Shown here in pieces: positions 8,136 to 17,541 of a stretch of 64,000 nt of DNA. Numbering within the stretch: position 1 is the first letter of the stretch; each line of letters starts with the position of its first letter. The notes beneath the pieces are model-generated. The model made no database searches, was not told the origin of the DNA, and saw only the letters and a program-made list of their open reading frames with translations. The translations under genes were made by a program, and so were the position numbers. Source of the stretch: an uncultured Oscillibacter sp. (lineage in GTDB: Bacteria > Bacillota > Clostridia > Oscillospirales > Oscillospiraceae); the NCBI GenBank assembly GCA_910585245.1, contig CAJUCO010000009.1:5962-69961 (forward strand), given 5' to 3'.

Positions 8136-9110
8136 TCAGAGATTCAAACCGGCGGTCTCCTCGAAACCTAACATGAGATTCATATTTTGTACCGCCGCGC
8201 CGCTGGCGCCCTTGCCCAGGTTGTCAAAGAGGGCGGTGACGGTGAACTGCCCGTCGTTCCCTGTGACAATGAGGGACAGGGTGTCTTTTCCCCGCAACAT
8301 ATTGGCATAGATCTTAAAGCCGGAGTCCACGCCGCTCTCGGGGTCCGTGGGGTCCATCTCCACCCGGAGGGCTCCCGCCGGTCCGGCGGTTTTGGCGTAG
8401 TAATCGTGGAGCTTTTCCCAGAACTCATGGAGGGTGGAGACCCCCTGGAGCTGGGACATATGAAGGGGAACCGTGCCCGCCATGCCCTTGTAATAATCGT
8501 CTACGACGGGGACGAACACCGGGGAATGCTCCAGGCCGCAAAGGACCGTCATCTCCGGAAGGTGCTTGTGATTTTGAAGCAGGCCGTAGAGGGCGGGGCT
8601 GGAGTATGCCGGGGGGCGTGAATCCTGTTCATACTGGGCGATCATGCTCTTTCCGCCGCCGGAGTAGCCGGTGAGGGAGAAGCAGCTCAGCGCCGTGTCC
8701 CGAGGCAAAATTCCCATGGACACCAGGGGGTAGACAATGGAAATAAAGCCCGTGGCGTGGCAGCCGGGGTTGGCCACCCGTTTGGAATTGCGAACTGCCT
8801 CCCGGTGGGCGGGGGACAACTCTGGAAAACCGTAGGCCCAACCCTCCGCCGTCCGGTGGGCGGTGGAGCAGTCGATGACCCGGGTATGGCTGTTTTCCAC
8901 CAGGCCCACCGCCTCCACGGCGGCGGCGTCCGGCAGGCAGAGGAAGACCAAGTCGGCTTCGTTGAGAAATTTCTTGCGCTCCACCGGGTCTTTGCGTTTG
9001 TCCTCTTCAATGAGGAGCAGCTCGATGTCCTCTCGGACCGCCAGACGGTCGTAGATCTGAAGGCCGGTGGTGCCCTCTTTGCCGTCGATATATATTTTTG
9101 GTTTGCTCAT
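8136..9110 (-). CDS. argC: N-acetyl-gamma-glutamyl-phosphate reductase, short (type 2) form
   Basis: A 324-residue NADPH-dependent enzyme. The N-terminal nucleotide-binding motif is YIDGKEGTTGLQI and the catalytic cysteine is in NPGCHATGF (about residue 117). The C-terminus retains GLEHSP and GKGASGAAVQNMNLMLG. It reduces acetylglutamyl phosphate to the semialdehyde. The start is set at MSKPK (9110); GTG 9119 would add three residues. It lies 19 nt upstream of argJ. Confidence 0.95.
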   Translation of the reverse strand: MSKPKIYIDGKEGTTGLQIYDRLAVREDIELLLIEEDKRKDPVERKKFLNEADLVFLCLPDAAAVEAVGLVENSHTRVIDCSTAHRTAEGWAYGFPELSPAHREAVRNSKRVANPGCHATGFISIVYPLVSMGILPRDTALSCFSLTGYSGGGKSMIAQYEQDSRPPAYSSPALYGLLQNHKHLPEMTVLCGLEHSPVFVPVVDDYYKGMAGTVPLHMSQLQGVSTLHEFWEKLHDYYAKTAGPAGALRVEMDPTDPESGVDSGFKIYANMLRGKDTLSLIVTGNDGQFTVTALFDNLGKGASGAAVQNMNLMLGFEETAGLNL

Positions 9111-9248
9111 CGCTCTCACATCTTTTCCGTCAGGTTGATTCTCCGTCCTGCTTTTTCCGCCGGAGTTTGCAAGGGGTCCGGTTTTGCAAGTCCGCAGGGG
9201 AAGATCCCACAGCCGCCGCTCTCCATATCCATGGGCGCTACAAAGGGT

Positions 9249-10631
9249 TTACGCCTCTCGCTCCGCCACAAAGGTCTCGATCTCCTGAATTTGCCGGGTG
9301 GTCTCGCCGGAGGCGGGACCGCCGAAGCTCCGCCGGAGGGCCATGCAGTTTTCCAACTTCAGCGCCTCGTAGACGTCCGATTCAAACAGGGGGGAGACGG
9401 CTTGCAGCTCCTCCAAGGTCAGTTCCTCCAGGGTCTTTCCCTTCGCCGTGCAGGCCGCCACCAGCCGGCCTGTGGCAGTGTAGGCGTCCCGGAAGGGCAT
9501 ACCCTTTTTGGTCAGGTAGTCGGCGCAATCCGTGGCGTTGATGAAGCCCCGGCCCGCCGCCTTGCGCATATTGTCCGGAAGTACCTTCATGGTGCCGATC
9601 ATCCCGGTGAACACCGGCAGGCACAGCTCTACGGTGTCCAGAGCGTCGAAGACCGGCTCCTTATCCTCTTGCATATCCTTATTATAGGCCAGGGGCAGGC
9701 CCTTCATCACGGTCAAAAGACTTATCAGATCGCCGTAGACCCGGCCCGTCTTCCCCCGGACCAGCTCCGCCATGTCCGGGTTCTTCTTCTGGGGCATGAT
9801 GCTGGAGCCGGTGGAATAGGCCTCGTCCAACTCCACGAACTTAAACTCCCAGCTGCACCAGAGAATCACTTCCTCGGAAAAGCGGCTGAGGTGCATCATC
9901 AAAATAGAGAGAGCGCTGAGAAATTCCAGGGCGTAGTCCCGGTCGGACACGCCGTCCATGGAGTTGCCGCAGGGCCGGTCGAAGCCCAGGGCCTGGGCCG
10001 TTTGAAGGCGGTCGATGGGGTAGGTGGTGCCCGCCAGGGCCCCGGAACCTAAAGGACACTCGTTCAGCCGGGTCCGGCAGTCCTCCAGCCGGGTGACGTC
10101 CCGGCGAAACTGGGCGGCGTAGGCCAGCAGGTGCTGGGCGAAGGACACGGGTTGGGCCCGCTGCAAGTGGGTGTACCCCGGCATGACCGTACCCTGGTGC
10201 TCCTTTGCCTGACGGCAGAGCACCTTTTCCAGTTCCAGCAGCTGCCCGATGACGGTTCCAATCTCCTGGCGCACGTACATCCGGAAATCCAAGGCCACCT
10301 GGTCGTTTCGGGACCGGGCGGTGTGGAGGCGCTTGCCGGCCTCGCCGACGCGCGCCGTCAGCAGGGCCTCGATATTCATGTGGATATCCTCGTTGACGGG
10401 GGAAAACGCCACGTTCCCCGCTTCAATGTCCGCCAGGATGCCTGTCAGTCCGGCCTGAATCGCGGCCTTGTCCGCCTGGGAGATGATCCCCTGAGCCGCC
10501 AGCATTTCCGAATGGGCCATGCTGCCTTGAATGTCCTGCCGATAGAGCCGCTGGTCAAAGTGAATGGAGGACTGGAAGTCGTTGGCCAGGGAATCTGTCT
10601 CCTTGCTGAACCGTCCGCCCCAAAGTTTCAT
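9249..10631 (-). CDS. argH: Argininosuccinate lyase
   Basis: A 460-residue member of the fumarase/aspartase superfamily that splits argininosuccinate into arginine and fumarate. The signature GSSIMPQKKNPD is at about residue 280, TARSRNDQV at about 108 and HLQRAQPV at about 160. The 129-nt gap to argC holds no gene. argG follows upstream after 183 nt containing two GC-rich hairpins (CCAGGGGC/GCCCCTGG near 10660 and CTTCCGTC/GACGGAAG near 10768). Confidence 0.97.
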   Translation of the reverse strand: MKLWGGRFSKETDSLANDFQSSIHFDQRLYRQDIQGSMAHSEMLAAQGIISQADKAAIQAGLTGILADIEAGNVAFSPVNEDIHMNIEALLTARVGEAGKRLHTARSRNDQVALDFRMYVRQEIGTVIGQLLELEKVLCRQAKEHQGTVMPGYTHLQRAQPVSFAQHLLAYAAQFRRDVTRLEDCRTRLNECPLGSGALAGTTYPIDRLQTAQALGFDRPCGNSMDGVSDRDYALEFLSALSILMMHLSRFSEEVILWCSWEFKFVELDEAYSTGSSIMPQKKNPDMAELVRGKTGRVYGDLISLLTVMKGLPLAYNKDMQEDKEPVFDALDTVELCLPVFTGMIGTMKVLPDNMRKAAGRGFINATDCADYLTKKGMPFRDAYTATGRLVAACTAKGKTLEELTLEELQAVSPLFESDVYEALKLENCMALRRSFGGPASGETTRQIQEIETFVAEREA

Positions 10632-10814
10632 GAGTACTGTTCTCCTTTTTGAAAGGGGTCCAGGGGCCGAGGCCCCTGGTTTCTCCGCCTGGCGGAGAGA
10701 GATTCGTATTGCGTTGCCGAGGGTCCGCGCGGCGGGAATGCTCCCCCGCTTTGCCCCCTTCCGTCCACAGACGGAAGGCGGGGATTTACAGAGGGGAGGC
10801 CGCGCCTGCTCGCG

Positions 10815-12032
10815 TTACAGTTTTCCCTGTTCCCGCAGGGCCAGTACCGTGTCGGGGAGGCCCCACAGGTTGATAAAGCCTGTGGCGTTGGTCTGGTCAT
10901 AGGCGCTTTCGTTGAAGGTGACCAGCTCCTCAGAATAGAGGCTCTCGGGAGAGGTAATGGAGGCCGTGATCATGTTGCCCTTGTACAGCTTCAGTTTCAC
11001 GGAGCCTGTGACGTGCTCCTGGGTTTTGTCGGCGAAGGCGCTGAGGGCCTCCCGCAGGGGGGTGAACCATTTGCCGTTATACACCAGGTCCGCAAAGTCC
11101 ACCGCCAGCTTGCTCTTCATATGGGCGGTGTCCTTGTCCACCGTAATCATTTCCAGGCACTGATGGGCCTTATACAAAATCGTGCCGCCGGGGGTTTCGT
11201 ACACGCCCCGGTCTTTCATGCCGACCAGGCGGTTTTCCACAATGTCCAGCAGGCCGATGCCGTTTTCGCCACCCAGTTTGTTGAGCTTGCGGATGATGTC
11301 GCTGGCCTTCATTTTTTCGCCGTCTACCGCCACAGGGACGCCCTTTTCAAAGTCGATGGTCACGTAAGTGGCTTTGTCCGGCGCGGCGACAGGGCTGACG
11401 CCCATCTCCAGGAAGCCCTCCTTCTCATACTGGGGCTCGTTGGCGGGGTCCTCCAAGTCCAGACCTTCGTGGCTCAGATGCCAAAGGTTTTTATCTTTGG
11501 AGTAGTTGGTTTCCCGGCTGATTTTCAGGGGGACGTTGTGGGCCTCGGCATAGTCGATTTCCTCGTCCCGGCCCTTGATGTCCCACTCCCGCCAGGGGGC
11601 GATGATGGTCATGTCCGGAGCAAACCGCTTGATGGCCAGCTCAAAGCGGACCTGGTCGTTTCCCTTGCCGGTGCAGCCGTGGGCAATGGCGTCGGCCCCT
11701 TCCTTTTTGGCGATTTCCACCAGACTCCGGGCGATGATGGGCCGGGCGAAGGCCGTGCCCAAGAGGTACTGCTCATAGCTGGCTCCCATTTTCAAAGAGG
11801 GGATGATCACCTCGTCTACCATGGCGTCGGTGAGATCCGCGATGTAGAGCTTGCTGGCCCCGGTTTTGAGGGCCTTTTCCTCCAGGCCGTCCAGCTCGTC
11901 GTTCTGTCCCACGTCCCCGGCTACGGCGATGATCTCCGGGTTTCCGTAGTTCTCTTTCAGCCAGGGAATGATGATGGATGTATCCAGTCCGCCGGAATAG
12001 GCGAGGACGATTTTTTTGATATTCTTTTTCAT
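10815..12032 (-). CDS. argG: Argininosuccinate synthase
   Basis: A 405-residue ATP-dependent enzyme joining citrulline and aspartate. The N-terminal PP-loop is AYSGGLDTS (residue about 10) and the family motif GCTGKGNDQVRFE is at about 119-131. It is the first gene of the minus-strand arginine operon and lies directly behind the promoter/ARG box at 12066-12096. Confidence 0.97.
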   Translation of the reverse strand: MKKNIKKIVLAYSGGLDTSIIIPWLKENYGNPEIIAVAGDVGQNDELDGLEEKALKTGASKLYIADLTDAMVDEVIIPSLKMGASYEQYLLGTAFARPIIARSLVEIAKKEGADAIAHGCTGKGNDQVRFELAIKRFAPDMTIIAPWREWDIKGRDEEIDYAEAHNVPLKISRETNYSKDKNLWHLSHEGLDLEDPANEPQYEKEGFLEMGVSPVAAPDKATYVTIDFEKGVPVAVDGEKMKASDIIRKLNKLGGENGIGLLDIVENRLVGMKDRGVYETPGGTILYKAHQCLEMITVDKDTAHMKSKLAVDFADLVYNGKWFTPLREALSAFADKTQEHVTGSVKLKLYKGNMITASITSPESLYSEELVTFNESAYDQTNATGFINLWGLPDTVLALREQGKL

Positions 12033-12065
12033 AACGGCGCCTCCATTGGTTTTGATGATGGTAGA

Positions 12066-12096
12066 ATTATACGACTATAATGAATATTTATGCAAT
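12066..12096 (-). promoter_or_regulatory. arg operon promoter with overlapping ArgR/AhrC box
   Basis: On the minus strand, TTGCAT (12095-12090), an 18-bp spacer and TATAAT (12071-12066) form a promoter 34 nt from argG. The -35 and spacer coincide with an imperfect palindrome (12079-12096) containing TGAATATTTATGCA, close to the Firmicute arginine box. Repression by ArgR/AhrC with arginine is inferred. A plus-strand promoter (TTGATG 12052-12057, 18 bp, TATAAT 12076-12081) overlaps the same box and would serve the divergent gene. Confidence 0.7.
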
Positions 12097-12244
12097 TGGC
12101 GGAATGCACAAGAATGCGGCCGGAAGAGAGGGAAATTTTGCCGGGGGCTTTGGAGGCTTGTTTTTCTCCGGTTGCACTCCGACGTGCAATTTACCACGGG
12201 AGCTACACGCTTTAATAAGTCGATTAATAAGGAGGGTTTGCCAC

Positions 12245-12847
12245 ATGAAACAAACGGAAGATTATCAGCTCAATCAGTGGGATCTCAGCGACCGCGTTCG
12301 CATGGAGGACTTTAATGCGGATAATGCCAAAATCGCCGCCGCCCTGTCAGGAATGGAGGAACGGATGAAGGTAATGGAGCGGGTGGTTCCCAACATCGTC
12401 TACTATGTGGGCCAGCTGGCCCTGGTGGATTTCCGGGAGCGGCGGAAGGTACTTCCGAACCGGGCGATGCATTATTGGGACTTTCCTGAACTGGCAGGGG
12501 AAGTTCTCATCGGCGGCGCGGCCGTAAAAAATGGGCACCTGGTATTAACAGGGGCAGGGGCAAAAGGTTCCATGACTTCGATTCCTTATTCTATCGCACA
12601 ATCCGGCTGGACTACGATTCGCCTTTGGACCCATCACAGCGGCGGTAAAGTTACCGCCGCTATCAACGGCACGGAGATGGAGCGGGTAAGAGGAGGTTTC
12701 GCCACTTCCGTCTCCGGAGTGAACGCACTGGAACAAGAGTTTATCGGACATAACGATGGAAAAGGGAGTTTTCAGATCACGCTGAACTTGGATTGCGGGA
12801 CAGACGCCTCCATGTCGGTGGAAGATTACTGCCTGATGGCATTTTGA
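12245..12847 (+). CDS. Protein of unknown function with a YQLNQW/DFNADN N-terminal motif
   Basis: A 200-residue soluble protein with no signal peptide. The N-terminal part (YQLNQW, DRVRMEDFNADNAKI, then a short coiled coil) is a module seen in many clostridial phage-like or hypothetical proteins, from memory. The C-terminal 120 residues are Gly/Ser/Thr-rich and beta-like (for example NGHLVLTGAGAKGSM). ATG 12245 is chosen for GGAGG 9 nt upstream. An in-frame extension to 12080 has no ribosome binding site. It is divergent from argG and shares the ARG-box region; any link to arginine is speculative. Confidence 0.65.
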   Translation: MKQTEDYQLNQWDLSDRVRMEDFNADNAKIAAALSGMEERMKVMERVVPNIVYYVGQLALVDFRERRKVLPNRAMHYWDFPELAGEVLIGGAAVKNGHLVLTGAGAKGSMTSIPYSIAQSGWTTIRLWTHHSGGKVTAAINGTEMERVRGGFATSVSGVNALEQEFIGHNDGKGSFQITLNLDCGTDASMSVEDYCLMAF

Positions 12848-12856
12848 GCACGAAAA

Positions 12857-12882
12857 GTCCCCCGGGCAAATGCCCGGGGGAC
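12857..12882 (-). terminator. Terminator between convergent genes
   Basis: GTCCCCCGGGCA pairs perfectly with TGCCCGGGGGAC. On the minus strand it is followed by TTTTCG, so it mainly ends the S-layer transcript. Confidence 0.8.
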
Positions 12883-12924
12883 ACTCCGTGTTTTACAGGA
12901 AACCTCCCCTAAAACAACCGTCCA

Positions 12925-15900
12925 TCAAGTATTAACTTCAGAGAAGGTCAGAGCTTGATCAGCTGTGAACTTGGCCATAGACTTGAGGGTAGCAGTAGAG
13001 TTTTCGCTCGCAATGGGGGTAACTTCGTCGCCATCCGCATTGACAGCCTTGACCCAGTAGCCAGCTGTCGTCTGTGTGCCTTCAACGGTCACTTCCGTGC
13101 CGTACGCCACGAGGCCAGAGGCATTGATGGGCACAAGCCGATTGAACTCAGGGCTCATGTACTGGACGTTCAGACTGTTAGGTGTCAGGAGAACCGCACC
13201 ACCAAGGGTCATGTCGCTGGTAACAGCGGCGGACGTGTACTCGGCACCAGTGGGGGCATTGGTGACATCAATCACTTTGCTACCCTTGGTGGGGTTCACG
13301 GTCGGACAAGTTTTATTGTAAGCAATGTAGAACTTGTCGGTGACCTCAGAACCATCAACCGTAGCTTTGGCGTTCTGGAGAGTGATAGCATACGCACCCT
13401 GGATGGTGATTTCATCGGTGCCAACCTCGGTGCCGCTGTGGATACGGTCGGCAGCGGTGTCCGCAGTGCCCAGAATGGCGCAAGAAACGGTGTCGTCTAC
13501 CGCGTCGATGCTCGGATTAAGTTTGAAGCTGGGGACAGCATAGCAAACTTCGTCAATGGAAGCAACCGCGCCAGCACTGGGGGCAAAGCCGAAGCAAGCG
13601 GGGTTGATGTACTTGACATTGACTTTGGTCGCACCATAGACAAAGAGATCGGTGGTAATGGCCGAACTCATGTCAATCTTCTGGGGAGTACCAGTGTTAG
13701 CAGGAGCGGGGGTCACGTTGCTCCCGGAAGCCATGGTCGGAGTGGCCATACCAGCGGCGAAAGCATACTGGGTAGAGGTAGTCTTAACGGTGAAGTAGCA
13801 CAGATTGTCGCTCCGCTTCACGTACCACACATTGCCGTTCTGGGTGGCCTGGATTTCGTTGTCGTGGTCACCATAGAACTTGACAGGGGTGATCCCTTCC
13901 TCAAAGGTAATGGCATAGGTCAGAGCAGCCGTCTGGAGCTTGGCAATGTCCAAGGTCTTATCGTCATTCATAGTGACCTTGACGATATCGTTGGTAACAG
14001 TCAAGGTTTCGCCATTGACCAGGTAGGTACCGTCATCCATGGCCGTATCCTTGATCTGGACAACCGCATCAGCGGGGATCTTGTAAACCAGATCGGTGCC
14101 GGCAATGGTGGTGACTCTCTCGGCCTCGTACTGTTCCGTGCCAGCGGCGTTCCAGACGGTAACGGCATTGGAGCCAGACGTGGTCCAAGCGCCGGTCAGG
14201 GTCAGTTCCTTCATGTCAGCATCCTTGCTCACACCGATGGTGGCGGGCAGAGCAGTGACTTTGAAGGAGATCTTGTTCCCGGTCACAACCACGTCAGAGA
14301 CGTTTACGTTGCCGGCAGCAAGGTAGCTGTAGCCGTCGTTCAGGGTGATCTCATAGGTCTTGCCAACCTCGGCAGAAGCCAGAGGAGTGAAGGCACCCTC
14401 AACACTGGGGCTGACAGCGCCGGTTTCGGTGACAACCTTGTCGTCAACGAGATCAACGATTACGATGATGTAGGTCAGGCGGAACTCGTCGTTGTCCGGG
14501 TTGTCGTTGAAGGCAATGTGGACCTTGACGTCCTTGGGAGCGATGCCCTTGTCCGCGTCGCCCTTGAGGACGTACTCCAGATCGTCCGCGTCGGAGATCT
14601 TGTTGTTGGTCAGGTCAAGGAACTTCGCGCCCTTGATGTTGATCAGGTCGGCCTTCTTATCGCCAACGGTCAGGTCAACACCATAGCCGTCCTTGGTGTT
14701 GGTATGGATATTGGGATACTTCAGATCCTCATCGGTGTTCGCGTCGGTGAGGACTTCATTCGCCATGCTCCGGTAGCTATCGGGGTCCAGAGACAGCAGG
14801 TTGTTGTTCTTCGCGGCAGCAATGCCCAAAATGGTGGCACGCATCACGGAAGTGCTGGCTTGACGGCGGTCATAAGTCCGCATATCGTACAGCTTGGTTT
14901 CCGCGTCCAGTTCGTTGAAGCGGACGAAACGCTGGTTACCAATGGTCTTGGAAGACAGCATCCGGTTGCTTTCTTCCTCAACGGTGAAGACGCGGTAATC
15001 GGAGATAATGTCGCCATTTTCGTCGCGCCGGTTGGTGGTGTCAACATCATAGACATAGCCCAGGTTCTTCAGAGTGGCATCGCTGGACTCCTGCTTGATG
15101 ACAACATACTCAACTTCGCTCTTAGCGGTAACTGCGCCGCCGTCCAGCTTCACAACGCCCTGGGCGTAGTGGTTGCAGCTCGGACCAGTCTGGTTCAGTT
15201 CCTTCTTGGTAGTATTCTGGAGACCGCTCTTGATTTCGATGTAATCCACTTCATCGCCGTCGAAGGAAACGTAGATGGTTTTCACACCGCTGGCCTTCAT
15301 GACCAGGTTATCAGCGAGAGGATAAGCTTTCACCGCATCGCCAAGACGAACGGCGCTGTTGCTGGCCTTGATGGCGAATTCATCACCCTCGGCGTTTTCG
15401 TTGCCAGGAGCGGCAAAGATGCCATTTTCATTCAGTTTCCACTCGGCAATGCCGGTAACACCATCGTTGGTGTAACGCACCACATCGCCGGGCTTAAAGC
15501 CGGTCACAGCATTGTCGTAGCCATACACGGCAGAGCTTTGCTCAGCGCCAACGTTCAGAGAAACAGCGTTGCCCTTCACGTCCCAGCCAGTGGCCAGACG
15601 GACCAGAACACCGTTCACAACGGCGTTGCGCCACGCGCCGAGAATCATGACCTCGGAGGTGGAGCCGATGTCTTTGGCGAGCATAGCGTTGCCGTACTCG
15701 TCCAGAAGCAGGGTGACATCGTTCTTGGTGACCTTGATGATGTCACGGTTGGCGTTGTTCAGGTCTTTGTTCCACAGAGCGACCTTGTAAGTGGTGCCGC
15801 CCACGGTGACCTCAACCACGCCGCGGTCCTTGTCCTCCACATTGGAGGCGGTGAAGGTCTTGGAACCGTCCAAAGAGCCGGTAACGGTCTCGGGAGTGTA

Positions 15901-17295
15901 GGCCTTCGCCACGGTCCAAGTCTTGCCCTGGTCGGTGGTCAGGGGAACAACCGCGACTTTGTCGCCAGCCTTCAGCTCCTTCAGGAAGTCATAGCACTTG
16001 TCGTTGATTTCAACATCCTCGACTTCTTCCTGAATGGGCTCCTGGTTGTAGCCCTCAGCCTTATCATCGCAATCGTCTTCCTTGTCCAGAGAGACGTAGT
16101 CGGAGCCAATTTTCTTGACTTCCATCAACTGGGTCTTGATAACGACTACATTGCAAATGAAGTCGGCGTCGTCATCGGAGACATAAACCTCGACGAGGGT
16201 GCCATTGTCGGTATAATCGGCAATGTCGGCGACCTCAGCCAAAGTGCCTTTGTCCTCGCCGTTGACGAACAGGCGGGTCTTGGGAGTTTTGCTGTCGTCC
16301 GTGGTGGTCTCATAACCGTTCAGGTTCAGAGCGCGGAGCTTGGTGGCTTCGGTAGTCTTCACATCGTCCTTCGCCGCAACCTGAGTGGTGTAGGTGAAGT
16401 CGGGAGCCACGGGGAAGGTGCCGATGGTGACCTTCTTGTAACTCCACACGTTGGAGGGACGGCCAAAGTCATCCAGCTTATTGGTGTGCTCGTCGTCCAG
16501 ACGCAGATCCTGGAAATGCTCCTCGCCGAACTCCACGGTATAGTGGTTGTCGGTGTAGCTACCAGCTTCGATACCAGCCTTACGGTTGCTGATATTTTTG
16601 GCATATTCCTGGTTGCTGGTCTTGTAGGTGCGGGTGGGATTGACAGTCATGGTGTCGCCGCTGGCAGTGTTGATGTTCACGCCGCCGCTGTACTGGACCA
16701 TGGTGGCCTTCAGGGTATTCAGAGCCAGCTGGCAGGCCTGCTCACGGGTAACAGGCTGGTTTCCGTCGAACTTCAGACGGTCAAACAGGCCAGCCTGGTT
16801 GCCGATGTTGGCAACGTTCATGGTCCAGCCAGAGCCAGTGAAGCCCTCGACATCACCCTTATAGCCAACAGCACCCAGCAGCATCTTTGCAAAGGCATGG
16901 CCGGTCAGAGAGTCACCGGGCTTGAAGGTGCCATCGCTATAACCGCTGATGATGTTGGATGTTTTGCAGAAGCTGATGACGCCCGCAAAGTTAGAACCAG
17001 CGGGGACATCGGGGTAGGGCGCGTAGTTGGTAGGAAGGTTGCTGGCGGCCTCGGGCCCGATCAACAGGGAAACGATGATCTTGGCGGCGGCCCCGCGGGT
17101 CAGTTCCTTCGTGGGTTGGAAGCTGCCGTCATCGTAGCCGGTAATGATACCGATACGATTTAAAACGGCAACAGCTTCTTCGTACTGGATCTCGTCCTTG
17201 TCAGTGAGATCTTTGTACTCAGTCGCTCCCGCGCCAATTGTGACCAGAGACATGGTCATGATCAACGCGAGAAGCAGGGACAGGAATTTCTTCAT
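12925..17295 (-). CDS. Large secreted SLH-domain (S-layer) protein
   Basis: A 1,456-residue protein. It has a signal peptide (MKKFLSLLLALIMTMSLVTIGAGA) and then three S-layer-homology domains: EAVAVLNRIGIITGYDDGSF (about 40-60), FCKTSNIISGYSDGTF (about 108-125) and QAGLFDRL (about 165). The remainder is acidic, Thr/Val-rich, beta-type sequence with no recognisable enzyme motif. SLH domains bind pyruvylated secondary wall polymers. The usual TRAE motif is degenerate here (TRGA, TGHA, TREQ). A strong AAAGGAGG precedes the ATG and a leader of about 195 nt lies upstream, as expected for an abundant cell-surface protein. Confidence 0.9.
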   Translation of the reverse strand: MKKFLSLLLALIMTMSLVTIGAGATEYKDLTDKDEIQYEEAVAVLNRIGIITGYDDGSFQPTKELTRGAAAKIIVSLLIGPEAASNLPTNYAPYPDVPAGSNFAGVISFCKTSNIISGYSDGTFKPGDSLTGHAFAKMLLGAVGYKGDVEGFTGSGWTMNVANIGNQAGLFDRLKFDGNQPVTREQACQLALNTLKATMVQYSGGVNINTASGDTMTVNPTRTYKTSNQEYAKNISNRKAGIEAGSYTDNHYTVEFGEEHFQDLRLDDEHTNKLDDFGRPSNVWSYKKVTIGTFPVAPDFTYTTQVAAKDDVKTTEATKLRALNLNGYETTTDDSKTPKTRLFVNGEDKGTLAEVADIADYTDNGTLVEVYVSDDDADFICNVVVIKTQLMEVKKIGSDYVSLDKEDDCDDKAEGYNQEPIQEEVEDVEINDKCYDFLKELKAGDKVAVVPLTTDQGKTWTVAKAYTPETVTGSLDGSKTFTASNVEDKDRGVVEVTVGGTTYKVALWNKDLNNANRDIIKVTKNDVTLLLDEYGNAMLAKDIGSTSEVMILGAWRNAVVNGVLVRLATGWDVKGNAVSLNVGAEQSSAVYGYDNAVTGFKPGDVVRYTNDGVTGIAEWKLNENGIFAAPGNENAEGDEFAIKASNSAVRLGDAVKAYPLADNLVMKASGVKTIYVSFDGDEVDYIEIKSGLQNTTKKELNQTGPSCNHYAQGVVKLDGGAVTAKSEVEYVVIKQESSDATLKNLGYVYDVDTTNRRDENGDIISDYRVFTVEEESNRMLSSKTIGNQRFVRFNELDAETKLYDMRTYDRRQASTSVMRATILGIAAAKNNNLLSLDPDSYRSMANEVLTDANTDEDLKYPNIHTNTKDGYGVDLTVGDKKADLINIKGAKFLDLTNNKISDADDLEYVLKGDADKGIAPKDVKVHIAFNDNPDNDEFRLTYIIVIVDLVDDKVVTETGAVSPSVEGAFTPLASAEVGKTYEITLNDGYSYLAAGNVNVSDVVVTGNKISFKVTALPATIGVSKDADMKELTLTGAWTTSGSNAVTVWNAAGTEQYEAERVTTIAGTDLVYKIPADAVVQIKDTAMDDGTYLVNGETLTVTNDIVKVTMNDDKTLDIAKLQTAALTYAITFEEGITPVKFYGDHDNEIQATQNGNVWYVKRSDNLCYFTVKTTSTQYAFAAGMATPTMASGSNVTPAPANTGTPQKIDMSSAITTDLFVYGATKVNVKYINPACFGFAPSAGAVASIDEVCYAVPSFKLNPSIDAVDDTVSCAILGTADTAADRIHSGTEVGTDEITIQGAYAITLQNAKATVDGSEVTDKFYIAYNKTCPTVNPTKGSKVIDVTNAPTGAEYTSAAVTSDMTLGGAVLLTPNSLNVQYMSPEFNRLVPINASGLVAYGTEVTVEGTQTTAGYWVKAVNADGDEVTPIASENSTATLKSMAKFTADQALTFSEVNT

Positions 17296-17496
17296 TGAAC
17301 ATTCCTCCTTTAAAGATTACGGTCCGTCCGAACTTCCGATGCCCCCTCCAGGATTCGTGTCGGGGCTAGCCGATCCCACATCAAGCCTGGAATTGGCCTC
17401 ATCCGTCCGCCGTCCGCACGCTCAATGTAACAGTCCTCCACATATTTGTCTATAGCTTTCGAGAAGTTGTAATTTGTTTGATAAATGCCGTGAAAC

Positions 17497-17525
17497 TATA
17501 TATTTTATTTGAAAAATGTTTGTAA
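17497..17525 (-). promoter_or_regulatory. Probable S-layer gene promoter
   Basis: On the minus strand, TTACAA (17525-17520), 17 bp, then TATATA (17502-17497) in an AT-rich tract. It lies about 200 nt upstream of the S-layer ATG. The leader (17296-17490) contains no ORF; its role could be mRNA stability. Confidence 0.55.
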
Positions 17526-17541
17526 CAAAGAGCTGGCGTTC

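Noticed and set aside
12080..12244. Upstream extension of the DFNADN-motif protein containing FFSGCTPTCNL, reminiscent of a radical-SAM activating enzyme
   Set aside because: The CxxxCxxC cluster is incomplete, there is no ribosome site at 12080, and the extension overlaps the arg promoter. A strong Shine-Dalgarno site supports ATG 12245.
12955..17163. A 1,402-codon open frame on the plus strand opposite the S-layer gene
   Set aside because: It is an antisense shadow of a GC-biased gene. The minus-strand frame has a signal peptide, SLH domains and a ribosome site; the plus frame has none.
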